Of a stretch of 64,000 bases of DNA, positions 56,804 through 64,000 are shown piece after piece. The DNA is from Pectobacterium brasiliense (GTDB taxonomy: Bacteria > Pseudomonadota > Gammaproteobacteria > Enterobacterales > Enterobacteriaceae): positions 2,976,001 to 3,040,000 of the forward strand of contig NZ_JACGFN010000001.1 in NCBI RefSeq assembly GCF_016950255.1, in the 5' to 3' direction. A program made the position numbers and the translations under genes. A model generated the notes under the pieces. It was not told the DNA's origin and ran no database searches. It worked only from the letters and a program-made list of their open reading frames with translations. Position 1 is the stretch's first letter, and each line of letters starts with the position of its first letter.

Positions 56804-57792
56804 AGCAGTCCGGAAACTGACTCACGTAGCGGCTGTGGCCATACGCCGCACTGAACCTGACCAATGTGCGGCAATTGCAGCAACAGCATGACCAGGCGAG
56901 ACTGACCAATCCCCCCACCGATCGTTTGCGGCATTTCGCCGCGCAGCAGCGCCTGATGCCATTCCAGCTTCAGACGTTCTTCATCCTGCGTCAGCGCCAG
57001 CTGGCGTGTTAACGCTTCCGCATCGACACGGATGCCCATTGATGAAATTTCAAATGCATCGTTCAGAACCGGGTTCCATACAACGATATCGCCGTTCAGA
57101 CCCGCCAGTTCCTGCTCGCCCGGCGTCGTCCAGTCATCATAATCCGGTGCACGCACATCGTGAGAGTGCCCGCTGGACAGCTTACCGCCAATCCCAATCA
57201 GGAAGACCGCACCCAGTTCTTTAGCGATAGCGCGCTCACGCCCTTTGGCATCCAGATCGGGGTAACGCTGCAGCAACGTTTCGGTATGCACAAAATGAAT
57301 CTGCTCTGGCAGGAAAGGCTGAATGCCAAACGCCTGATGTACCGCAGCTTCCGTTGCTTTAATGCCTTGATAAATACGCGTCACGGTCGATTTCAGATAC
57401 TCCGCATTACGCTCGCCATCTCCCATCACGCGCTCCCAGTCCCACTGATCGACATAGACCGAGTGGATCGGGCTCAAACGATCTTCGTCCGGGCGCAGTG
57501 CCTTCATGTGGGTATAGATGCCTTCGCCGAAGCTAAAATCGTACGCACCCAGCGTCTTACGTTTCCATTTCGCCAGTGAGTGAACGACTTCAAATGTGGC
57601 ATCTGGCAGGGCTTTAACCTTAACCTGCACCGCTTTTTCCGTACCGGACAAGTTATCCTGCGTGCCGTCGCCGATACGGCTGAGAATCGGTGCCTGGACT
57701 TCAATCAATCCCAAAAGCTGCTCCAGCTGGCTGGAGAAGAAAGACTTAACGAAGCTGATTTGCTGTTGTTTTTCGATGTACTGCTTTTTCAT
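56800..57792 (-). CDS. asnA: aspartate-ammonia ligase (asparagine synthetase A)
   Basis: AsnA makes asparagine from aspartate, ATP and ammonia. The 330-residue enzyme has a class II aminoacyl-tRNA synthetase fold: [30 protein letters not shown] and the C-terminal [23 protein letters not shown] motif 3. It is divergent from asnC, its regulator, across 152 bp. Its end overlaps viaA convergently by four bases. Confidence 0.98.
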   Translation of the reverse strand: MKKQYIEKQQQISFVKSFFSSQLEQLLGLIEVQAPILSRIGDGTQDNLSGTEKAVQVKVKALPDATFEVVHSLAKWKRKTLGAYDFSFGEGIYTHMKALRPDEDRLSPIHSVYVDQWDWERVMGDGERNAEYLKSTVTRIYQGIKATEAAVHQAFGIQPFLPEQIHFVHTETLLQRYPDLDAKGRERAIAKELGAVFLIGIGGKLSSGHSHDVRAPDYDDWTTPGEQELAGLNGDIVVWNPVLNDAFEISSMGIRVDAEALTRQLALTQDEERLKLEWHQALLRGEMPQTIGGGIGQSRLVMLLLQLPHIGQVQCGVWPQPLRESVSGLL

Positions 57793-57944
57793 TGCCGCGT
57801 CTCTTATTCATCGTAGTTAGTTATTCATTAAGCAATAAAAACTGCTAGTCATTCAATAATCTTATGGATAAATTGCACTTGTGCTTTTAATCCGTCATTT
57901 TAGAGCGGTATAAAATCATTATTCGCTAAAATAGGGGGCTCAAA

Positions 57945-58406
57945 GTGGCAGAAATTTATCAGATCGATAATCTCGATCGCGGCATTCTTTCCGCCTTAAT
58001 GGAAAATGCGCGCACGCCTTATGCCGAACTGGCAAAACAGTTTTCCGTCAGTCCGGGGACGATCCACGTTCGAGTGGAGAAGATGAAGCAGGCGGGCATC
58101 ATTGTCGGTACGCGTCTGGACGTGAACCCAAAGCAACTGGGCTATGACGTATGCTGTTTTATCGGCATCATTCTGAAAAGCGCCAAAGATTATCCCTCTG
58201 CGCTGGAGAAGTTGAACAATCTGGAAGAAGTGGTCGAGGCCTACTATACCACCGGGCATTACAGCATCTTTATTAAGGTCATGTGCCGCTCGATCGAGGC
58301 GCTGCAACATGTGCTTATCAACAAGATCCAAACAATTGATGAAATTCAGTCCACTGAAACGCTAATCTCCCTGCAAAACCCCATCATGCGGACGATCGCG
58401 CCGTGA
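57945..58406 (+). CDS. asnC: transcriptional regulator AsnC (Lrp family, GTG start)
   Basis: AsnC activates asnA in the absence of asparagine and represses itself. The 153-residue protein has an N-terminal helix-turn-helix (RTPYAELAKQFSVSPGTIHVRVEKM) and a C-terminal ligand-binding RAM domain (GYDVCCFIGIILK; YYTTGHYSIFIKVMC). The start is GTG at 57945 behind AGGGGG. The divergent asnA-asnC pair followed by mioC is the E. coli arrangement. Confidence 0.97.
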   Translation: MAEIYQIDNLDRGILSALMENARTPYAELAKQFSVSPGTIHVRVEKMKQAGIIVGTRLDVNPKQLGYDVCCFIGIILKSAKDYPSALEKLNNLEEVVEAYYTTGHYSIFIKVMCRSIEALQHVLINKIQTIDEIQSTETLISLQNPIMRTIAP

Positions 58407-58427
58407 TACTTTTTTCCTATACCCATA

Positions 58428-58436
58428 TTATCCACA
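58428..58436 (+). promoter_or_regulatory. DnaA box upstream of mioC
   Basis: TTATCCACA, a perfect DnaA consensus box, lies 26 bases before a TACAAT (58462-58467) that probably serves as the mioC -10. E. coli mioC is repressed by DnaA through a box in the same place. Confidence 0.8.
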
Positions 58437-58495
58437 GGTAGATCCCAGCCAGATCACAGCGTACAATGTCCCGTCTTTTATCGGATGGGATCGCT

Positions 58496-58939
58496 ATGGC
58501 AGACATTACCTTAATCAGTGGCAGTACCCTTGGCAGTGCCGAATATGTTGCAGAGCATTTGGCTGAACTGCTGGAGAAGGATGATTTTTCCACTGAAATT
58601 CTGCATGGCCCTACGCTTGATGCACTGCCTGAAAGCGGTATATGGCTGGTGGTGACGTCTACGCACGGTGCAGGAGAATTCCCTGACAACCTGAAAGCAC
58701 TGTTTGAACAACTGGAACAGCAAAAGCCCGATCTTTCTCAGGTGAGTTTCGGTGCGGTGGGGATCGGGAGTAAAGAGTACGACACGTTCTGTGGCGCGAT
58801 CCAAACAGCGGATCGTGTATTGGCTCAATTAGGTGCCAAACGGATCGGTGAAATCCTCGAGATCGACATCACCCAGCATCAGATTCCAGAAGATCCAGCA
58901 GAAGAATGGCTAGGATCGTGGGTTAATTTACTCAAATAA
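58496..58939 (+). CDS. mioC: FMN-binding protein MioC
   Basis: MioC is a flavodoxin-like protein needed for biotin synthase activity in vitro. The 147-residue protein has the FMN phosphate loop ISGSTLGSAEYVA (residues 7-19), VTSTHGAGEFPDN and GIGSKEYDTFCGA. The frame opens ten codons earlier, but the ATG at 58496 begins the conserved MADITLISGSTLGSAE. Transcription from mioC runs straight into oriC, as in E. coli, where it modulates initiation. Confidence 0.97.
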   Translation: MADITLISGSTLGSAEYVAEHLAELLEKDDFSTEILHGPTLDALPESGIWLVVTSTHGAGEFPDNLKALFEQLEQQKPDLSQVSFGAVGIGSKEYDTFCGAIQTADRVLAQLGAKRIGEILEIDITQHQIPEDPAEEWLGSWVNLLK

Positions 58940-58969
58940 GATGAAATATTCGGCAGTTGAATGTGGATA

Positions 58970-59226
58970 ACTATGCTTAATTCAGGTGTAAAAGCCGTAA
59001 TTATCCCAATAACAACCCAAGTATGTTTTTTGTCCTGTGCATAAACCCGCATTAAGATCCCAGCTTATACTGTCCAGGATCACCGATCATTCACAGGTAA
59101 GGATCAACGCCATTCTCTTGATCTTTAATATGAATAATCACTTATCCACACAACATGACGATCCTAATAAGAGATCTAATAAAGAGATCTTTAAATAAAA
59201 AGATCTTTCTTTAATTAACGAGGATC
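58970..59226. other. oriC: chromosomal replication origin oriC
   Basis: The region between mioC and mnmG has the full E. coli oriC layout. DnaA boxes are TGTGGATAA (58972-58980), TGTGCATAA (59036-59044) and TTATCCACA (59142-59150). A block matches E. coli almost base for base (CCAGCTTATACTGTCCAGGA and GATCACCGATCATTCACAG around 59060-59096), which in E. coli covers IHF/Fis and low-affinity DnaA sites. Three 13-mers lie at the mnmG side. Ten GATC sites lie within 59056-59226, the Dam/SeqA target. Box identities were assigned by order and similarity to E. coli. Confidence 0.96.
59164..59205. repeat. oriC 13-mer repeats (DNA unwinding element)
   Basis: Three AT-rich 13-mers occur at 59164-59176, 59177-59189 and 59193-59205. 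On the minus strand they read GATCTCTTATTAG, GATCTCTTTATTA and GATCTTTTTATTT, corresponding to E. coli R, M and L. They are the sites where DnaA opens the duplex and DnaB is loaded. Confidence 0.93.
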
Positions 59227-59234
59227 CAACGGAC

Positions 59235-59263
59235 TTGGTCGTTGGCTCAAAGTTGAGTAGAAT
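59235..59263 (+). promoter_or_regulatory. mnmG (gidA) promoter
   Basis: TTGGTC (59235-59240) and TAGAAT (59258-59263) are spaced by 17 bases, with a start near 59270, 60 bases before the mnmG ATG. In E. coli the gidA promoter beside oriC is ppGpp-sensitive and its transcription helps open oriC. Confidence 0.75.
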
Positions 59264-59329
59264 CCCCACCCCAGGGCAAATAACGATCGTTCGCCACTCA
59301 TCATTCGCGATAATGCGAGGAGCAGTACC

Positions 59330-61219
59330 ATGTTTTATCCAGATCCATTTGACGTCATCGTGATCGGTGGCGGTCATGCCGGAACAGAAGCTGCTATGGC
59401 TTCTGCCCGAATGGGCCAACAGACGCTTTTGCTCACACACAATATTGATACGCTGGGACAAATGTCTTGTAACCCGGCGATTGGCGGTATTGGAAAAGGT
59501 CATCTGGTTAAAGAGATCGATGCCATGGGAGGCTTGATGGCGCGTGCCGTCGATCAGGCAGGTATACAGTTTAGGATACTAAACAGCAGTAAAGGTCCGG
59601 CAGTCAGAGCAACGCGCGCACAGGCGGATCGCGTGCTCTATCGTCAAGCGGTTCGCACCGCACTGGAGAATCAGCCAAACCTAACGATCTTCCAACAGGC
59701 TGTTGACGATCTGATCGTGGAAAACGATCGCGTCGTCGGTGCTGTTACCCAGATGGGACTAAAATTCCGTGCAAAAGCCGTGGTGTTAACGGTAGGCACT
59801 TTCCTTGATGGCAAAATTCATATCGGGCTGGATAACTACAGCGGTGGCCGTGCAGGCGACCCGCCTTCTATTCCACTCGCACGTCGCCTGCGTGAACTGC
59901 CTCTGCGCGTTAACCGCCTGAAAACCGGTACGCCGCCACGTATTGACGCCAGAACGATTGATTTTAGCGTGCTGGCTCAACAGCACGGTGACAACCCAAT
60001 GCCAGTTTTCTCGTTCCTGGGTAATGCGAGTCAGCATCCGGCGCAAATGCCGTGCTACATCACGCATACCAATGAGAAGACCCACGATGTGATCCGTAAT
60101 AATCTGGATCGTAGCCCGATGTATGCCGGGATCATCGAAGGGATCGGCCCACGCTATTGCCCGTCGATCGAAGACAAAGTCATGCGCTTTGCCGATCGGA
60201 ATACGCATCAGATCTTTCTTGAACCGGAAGGGCTGACCAGCAACGAAATTTATCCTAACGGGATCTCAACCAGTTTGCCATTTGACGTCCAGTGGCAGAT
60301 TGTTCGCTCAATGGCAGGGATGGAGAATGCGCGCATTGTTCGTCCTGGCTATGCGATTGAGTACGATTTCTTCGATCCTCGCGATCTGAAACCTACGCTG
60401 GAAAACAAATTTGTTCATGGCCTGTTCTTCGCTGGACAGATCAACGGAACAACAGGTTATGAAGAAGCGGCCGCACAGGGTATGCTGGCTGGGCTGAATG
60501 CAGCTCGACTGGCTGCCGATAAGGAAGGCTGGTCTCCACGTCGCGATCAAGCTTATCTCGGCGTGTTGGTTGACGATCTCTGTACGCTGGGGACGAAAGA
60601 GCCTTACCGTATGTTTACCTCACGCGCTGAATATCGTCTGATGCTGCGTGAAGATAATGCCGATCTGCGTTTGACGGAAATGGGCCGTGAGCTGGGGATG
60701 GTCGACGATCATCGCTGGGCACGTTTCAACGAGAAACTCGAGAATATTGAGAAAGAGCGTCAGCGCCTGCGCGACATTCACGTTCATCCGCAATCTGAGC
60801 AATTAGATCAAGTCAACTCACTGCTGAAAACGCCGCTGTCCCGTGAAGCGAACGGTGAAGAACTGCTGCGTCGCCCGGAAGTGGATTACGTTCAGCTTAC
60901 TGCGCTACCGCTGTTTGCCCCAGGATTAACCGACGAGCAGGCCGCAGAGCAGGTTGAAATTCAGGTCAAATACGAAGGGTATATTGCTCGCCAGCAGGAT
61001 GAAATCGAGAAACAGCAGCGTAATGAAAATGCACTTCTGCCTGCCGATCTGGATTACAAACAGGTGAGCGGGTTGTCCAATGAGGTGATTGCCAAGCTGA
61101 ACGATCATAAACCTTCGTCGATCGGTCAGGCTTCACGGATTTCTGGCATCACGCCTGCGGCGATCTCCATTCTGCTGATCTGGCTTAAAAAACAGGGGCT
61201 GCTGCGCCGTAGCGCCTGA
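59330..61219 (+). CDS. mnmG: tRNA uridine-5-carboxymethylaminomethyl modification enzyme MnmG
   Basis: MnmG (GidA) works with MnmE to modify U34 of several tRNAs, using FAD, glycine or ammonium and methylene-tetrahydrofolate. The 629-residue protein has the FAD-binding [11 protein letters not shown] (residues 12-22), [15 protein letters not shown] with a conserved Cys, the second Cys in [19 protein letters not shown] context, and [25 protein letters not shown] site precedes the ATG. It is the first gene on the right side of oriC, transcribed with the fork. Confidence 0.98.
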   Translation: MFYPDPFDVIVIGGGHAGTEAAMASARMGQQTLLLTHNIDTLGQMSCNPAIGGIGKGHLVKEIDAMGGLMARAVDQAGIQFRILNSSKGPAVRATRAQADRVLYRQAVRTALENQPNLTIFQQAVDDLIVENDRVVGAVTQMGLKFRAKAVVLTVGTFLDGKIHIGLDNYSGGRAGDPPSIPLARRLRELPLRVNRLKTGTPPRIDARTIDFSVLAQQHGDNPMPVFSFLGNASQHPAQMPCYITHTNEKTHDVIRNNLDRSPMYAGIIEGIGPRYCPSIEDKVMRFADRNTHQIFLEPEGLTSNEIYPNGISTSLPFDVQWQIVRSMAGMENARIVRPGYAIEYDFFDPRDLKPTLENKFVHGLFFAGQINGTTGYEEAAAQGMLAGLNAARLAADKEGWSPRRDQAYLGVLVDDLCTLGTKEPYRMFTSRAEYRLMLREDNADLRLTEMGRELGMVDDHRWARFNEKLENIEKERQRLRDIHVHPQSEQLDQVNSLLKTPLSREANGEELLRRPEVDYVQLTALPLFAPGLTDEQAAEQVEIQVKYEGYIARQQDEIEKQQRNENALLPADLDYKQVSGLSNEVIAKLNDHKPSSIGQASRISGITPAAISILLIWLKKQGLLRRSA

Positions 61220-61241
61220 TTTAAGGTAAACTTATCCCCTA

Positions 61242-61266
61242 AATAGCCGGTTCTCCGGCTATTTTT
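61242..61266 (+). terminator. rho-independent terminator between mnmG and rsmG
   Basis: AATAGCCGG/CCGGCTATT with loop TTCT is followed by T residues, 22 bp past the mnmG stop. It should reduce but probably not abolish read-through into rsmG. Confidence 0.85.
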
Positions 61267-61301
61267 ATTATTAACTTCATACTTTTCATCGGGATCTTAT
61301 T

Positions 61302-61922
61302 GTGCGCAACACACTCGATAATCTGCTAAACGCGGCTGGTATTGTGATTTCAGATAAGCAAAAAAATCTTCTGATACAGTATGTTGATATGCTGAATAAG
61401 TGGAACAAAGCTTACAACCTGACGTCAGTACGCGATCCGCAGCAAATGCTTGTCCGCCATATCATGGACAGTATCGTGGTTGAGCCACATTTACACGGAC
61501 AGCGTTTTATCGATGTGGGTACCGGACCTGGATTGCCGGGAATTCCATTGGCGATTGTTCGCCCTGATTCGCATTTCACTTTGCTGGATAGCCTGGGTAA
61601 GCGTGTGCGCTTCCTGCGTCAGGTTCAGCATGAGCTACAGCTTGAAAACATCACGCCAGTTCAGAGTCGCGTTGAGGCGTTTCCAGCAGAGCCGCCTTTT
61701 GATGGGGTGATCAGTCGGGCATTTGCCTCTTTGCAGGACATGATTAGCTGGTGCAGCCATCTTCCGGCCAGACCGACAGGGCGGTTTTATGCTCTAAAAG
61801 GCGTACTTCCAGAGGATGAATTGTCATCCTTGCCACAAGATGTCCTATTAGATCAGGTTGTTCGCTTATCCGTTCCCGATCTGGAAGGTGAGCGCCATTT
61901 GGTCGTGCTTAAACCAAACTAA
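61302..61922 (+). CDS. rsmG: 16S rRNA (guanine(527)-N(7))-methyltransferase RsmG (GTG start)
   Basis: RsmG (GidB) methylates N7 of G527 in the 530 loop of 16S rRNA; its loss gives low-level streptomycin resistance. The 206-residue protein has the SAM-binding motif [17 protein letters not shown] (about 69-85), YNLTSVRDP near the N-terminus and [12 protein letters not shown]. The start is GTG, as in E. coli (MLNKLSLLL.. differs, but length agrees). It lies 82 bp after mnmG behind a terminator. Confidence 0.97.
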   Translation: MRNTLDNLLNAAGIVISDKQKNLLIQYVDMLNKWNKAYNLTSVRDPQQMLVRHIMDSIVVEPHLHGQRFIDVGTGPGLPGIPLAIVRPDSHFTLLDSLGKRVRFLRQVQHELQLENITPVQSRVEAFPAEPPFDGVISRAFASLQDMISWCSHLPARPTGRFYALKGVLPEDELSSLPQDVLLDQVVRLSVPDLEGERHLVVLKPN

Positions 61923-62294
61923 TTTTGTTTTTTATCAAAAAAATTATAACTAAATATTGCATGTCAGGATGCCACTTCGTCTATCGGTGGCATTGTTCCA
62001 GAACGCATAGCGATCACTGAAATTTTACATCTTCTTTCTTTCAGTGTTGTCCTTTTGCTTTCGCACTGAATAATAACGAGTGAAAATAAATCATCGGCAT
62101 CAAAATTTAGTTATTTTTGTGTTAATTGAGTAAAAAAACGATATCAATAATGTCAATAGGTGGTTGAAACGTTGTTTATTGCGATTTTTGGATAGGGTTT
62201 TTATTAACTTATTGAAAATAATTAAAATAAATACGTTTTATTGATAAGGACAAAAAAAGACACATCCTGTTGTAAATATTCGTAAGCCCTTTTA

Positions 62295-62310
62295 TGTGAG
62301 TCATATCACA
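62295..62310. promoter_or_regulatory. CRP binding site upstream of atpI
   Basis: TGTGAGTCATATCACA matches all ten informative bases of TGTGA-N6-TCACA. Its centre is 157 bp upstream of the start predicted from the TATAAT at 62447, so it may serve another upstream promoter or act by repression. Confidence 0.75.
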
Positions 62311-62424
62311 GATTAGAGACCTTTAGAAATTAATGACACCAGACATGAGTCGTGAGGATTGTTAGTAAAAACGGGGCTTCAGAAAGAAATTTAAATAATT
62401 GTTCACCTTTTCGCTACTTATCGA

Positions 62425-62452
62425 TTGAATTCGCAGGTATGACCCGTATAAT
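62425..62452 (+). promoter_or_regulatory. candidate atp operon promoter
   Basis: TTGAAT (62425-62430) and TATAAT (62447-62452) have a 16-base spacer, placing the start near 62459, about 87 bases before atpI. A second pair, TTGACT (62471-62476) and TTTTAT (62494-62499), is a weaker alternative. Confidence 0.65.
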
Positions 62453-62545
62453 TTGCTCGTTTTTTGCTGCTTGACTCAGTGGTGTAAAGGCAGTTTTATA
62501 CGTCATTCGGTATACCTCTGAAAAGGTACGGAGAGAGCAAACGTC

Positions 62546-63752
<1,207 letters not shown>

Positions 63753-63783
63753 TTTTCTTTCAACAAATAACGTTTTTAACTGA

Positions 63784-64000
<217 letters not shown>

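Larger units (their letters stand above)
61923..62545. other. long AT-rich leader region between rsmG and atpI
   Basis: The 623 bases hold no coding frame of any quality. A weak hairpin (ATGCCAC/GTGGCAT, 61969-61993) may end rsmG transcripts. Long A/T tracts fill 62080-62280. A full-consensus CRP site (62295-62310) and a promoter-like pair (62425-62452) lie before atpI. I see no sRNA terminator that would support an RNA gene here. Confidence 0.65.

Overview
The window is a chromosomal core segment of a gammaproteobacterium of the order Enterobacterales. Nearly every protein aligns over its full length with an Escherichia coli counterpart recalled from memory. Gene order matches several E. coli blocks: ligB/gmk-rpoZ-spoT-trmH-recG; glnA-glnL-glnG-yshB-hemN; yihI/engB-spf-polA; dsbA-srkA-yihD-mobA-mobB-rrn; rbsDACBKR; kup/ravA-viaA/asnA/asnC-mioC-oriC-mnmG-rsmG-atpIBE. 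These blocks are joined differently from E. coli. I infer a soft-rot type enterobacterium (Pectobacteriaceae, probably Pectobacterium) from this arrangement and from the interspersed hairpin repeats, but I cannot prove the genus from sequence alone.

Layout. 1-7.7 kb: 3' part of yhiN, a CSS/EAL cyclic-di-GMP phosphodiesterase, an Ail/Lom outer-membrane barrel protein, tRNA-Pro(UGG), the lipopolysaccharide phosphoethanolamine transferase eptB, and ligB. 8-17.2 kb: gmk, rpoZ, spoT, trmH, recG, xanP (with a PurR box) and an AsmA-family gene (yicH). 17.2-21.8 kb: a hairpin-rich repeat, then fabY(yiiD), dtd, yihX and typA on the minus strand. 22-26.5 kb: the nitrogen-regulation operon glnA-glnL-glnG with its NtrC, sigma-54 and CRP sites, followed by the small protein gene yshB. 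26.6-30.3 kb: an unrecognised 82-residue gene, hemN, a hairpin-repeat cluster overlapping a putative 58-residue membrane protein gene, yihI, engB and the Spot 42 RNA gene. 30.4-36.9 kb: polA, dsbA, srkA, yihD, mobA, mobB. 37.0-42.6 kb: a complete rRNA operon (16S, tRNA-Ile, tRNA-Ala, 23S, 5S) on the minus strand with P1, P2, boxA and terminator. 42.7-48.6 kb: the ribose operon. 48.8-53.5 kb: ygiW, qseB-qseC, kup. 53.8-58.9 kb: ravA-viaA, asnA, asnC, mioC. 58.97-59.23 kb: the replication origin oriC. 59.3-64 kb: mnmG, rsmG and the start of the ATP synthase operon.

The rRNA operon, ribose operon and polA (left of oriC, minus strand) and mnmG and atp (right of oriC, plus strand) are all transcribed away from oriC, in the direction of fork movement. 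The neighbours cover nucleotide supply and stringent control (gmk, rpoZ, spoT), nitrogen assimilation (gln, asnA/asnC), ribose uptake, envelope modification and stress (eptB, ail-like, dsbA/srkA, ygiW/qseBC), and replication and tRNA modification around the origin.

I found no CRISPR array, prophage, transposase or defence island. The most unusual material is a family of interspersed multi-hairpin repeats (17.34-17.42 kb and 28.34-28.44 kb) whose copies differ by compensatory changes in the stems. One copy forms the 3' end of a small membrane-protein gene. Other points of interest are a hybrid set of rRNA-operon flanks, two RbsR operators 77 bp apart, a DnaA box before polA and a full-consensus CRP site in the long leader of the atp operon.
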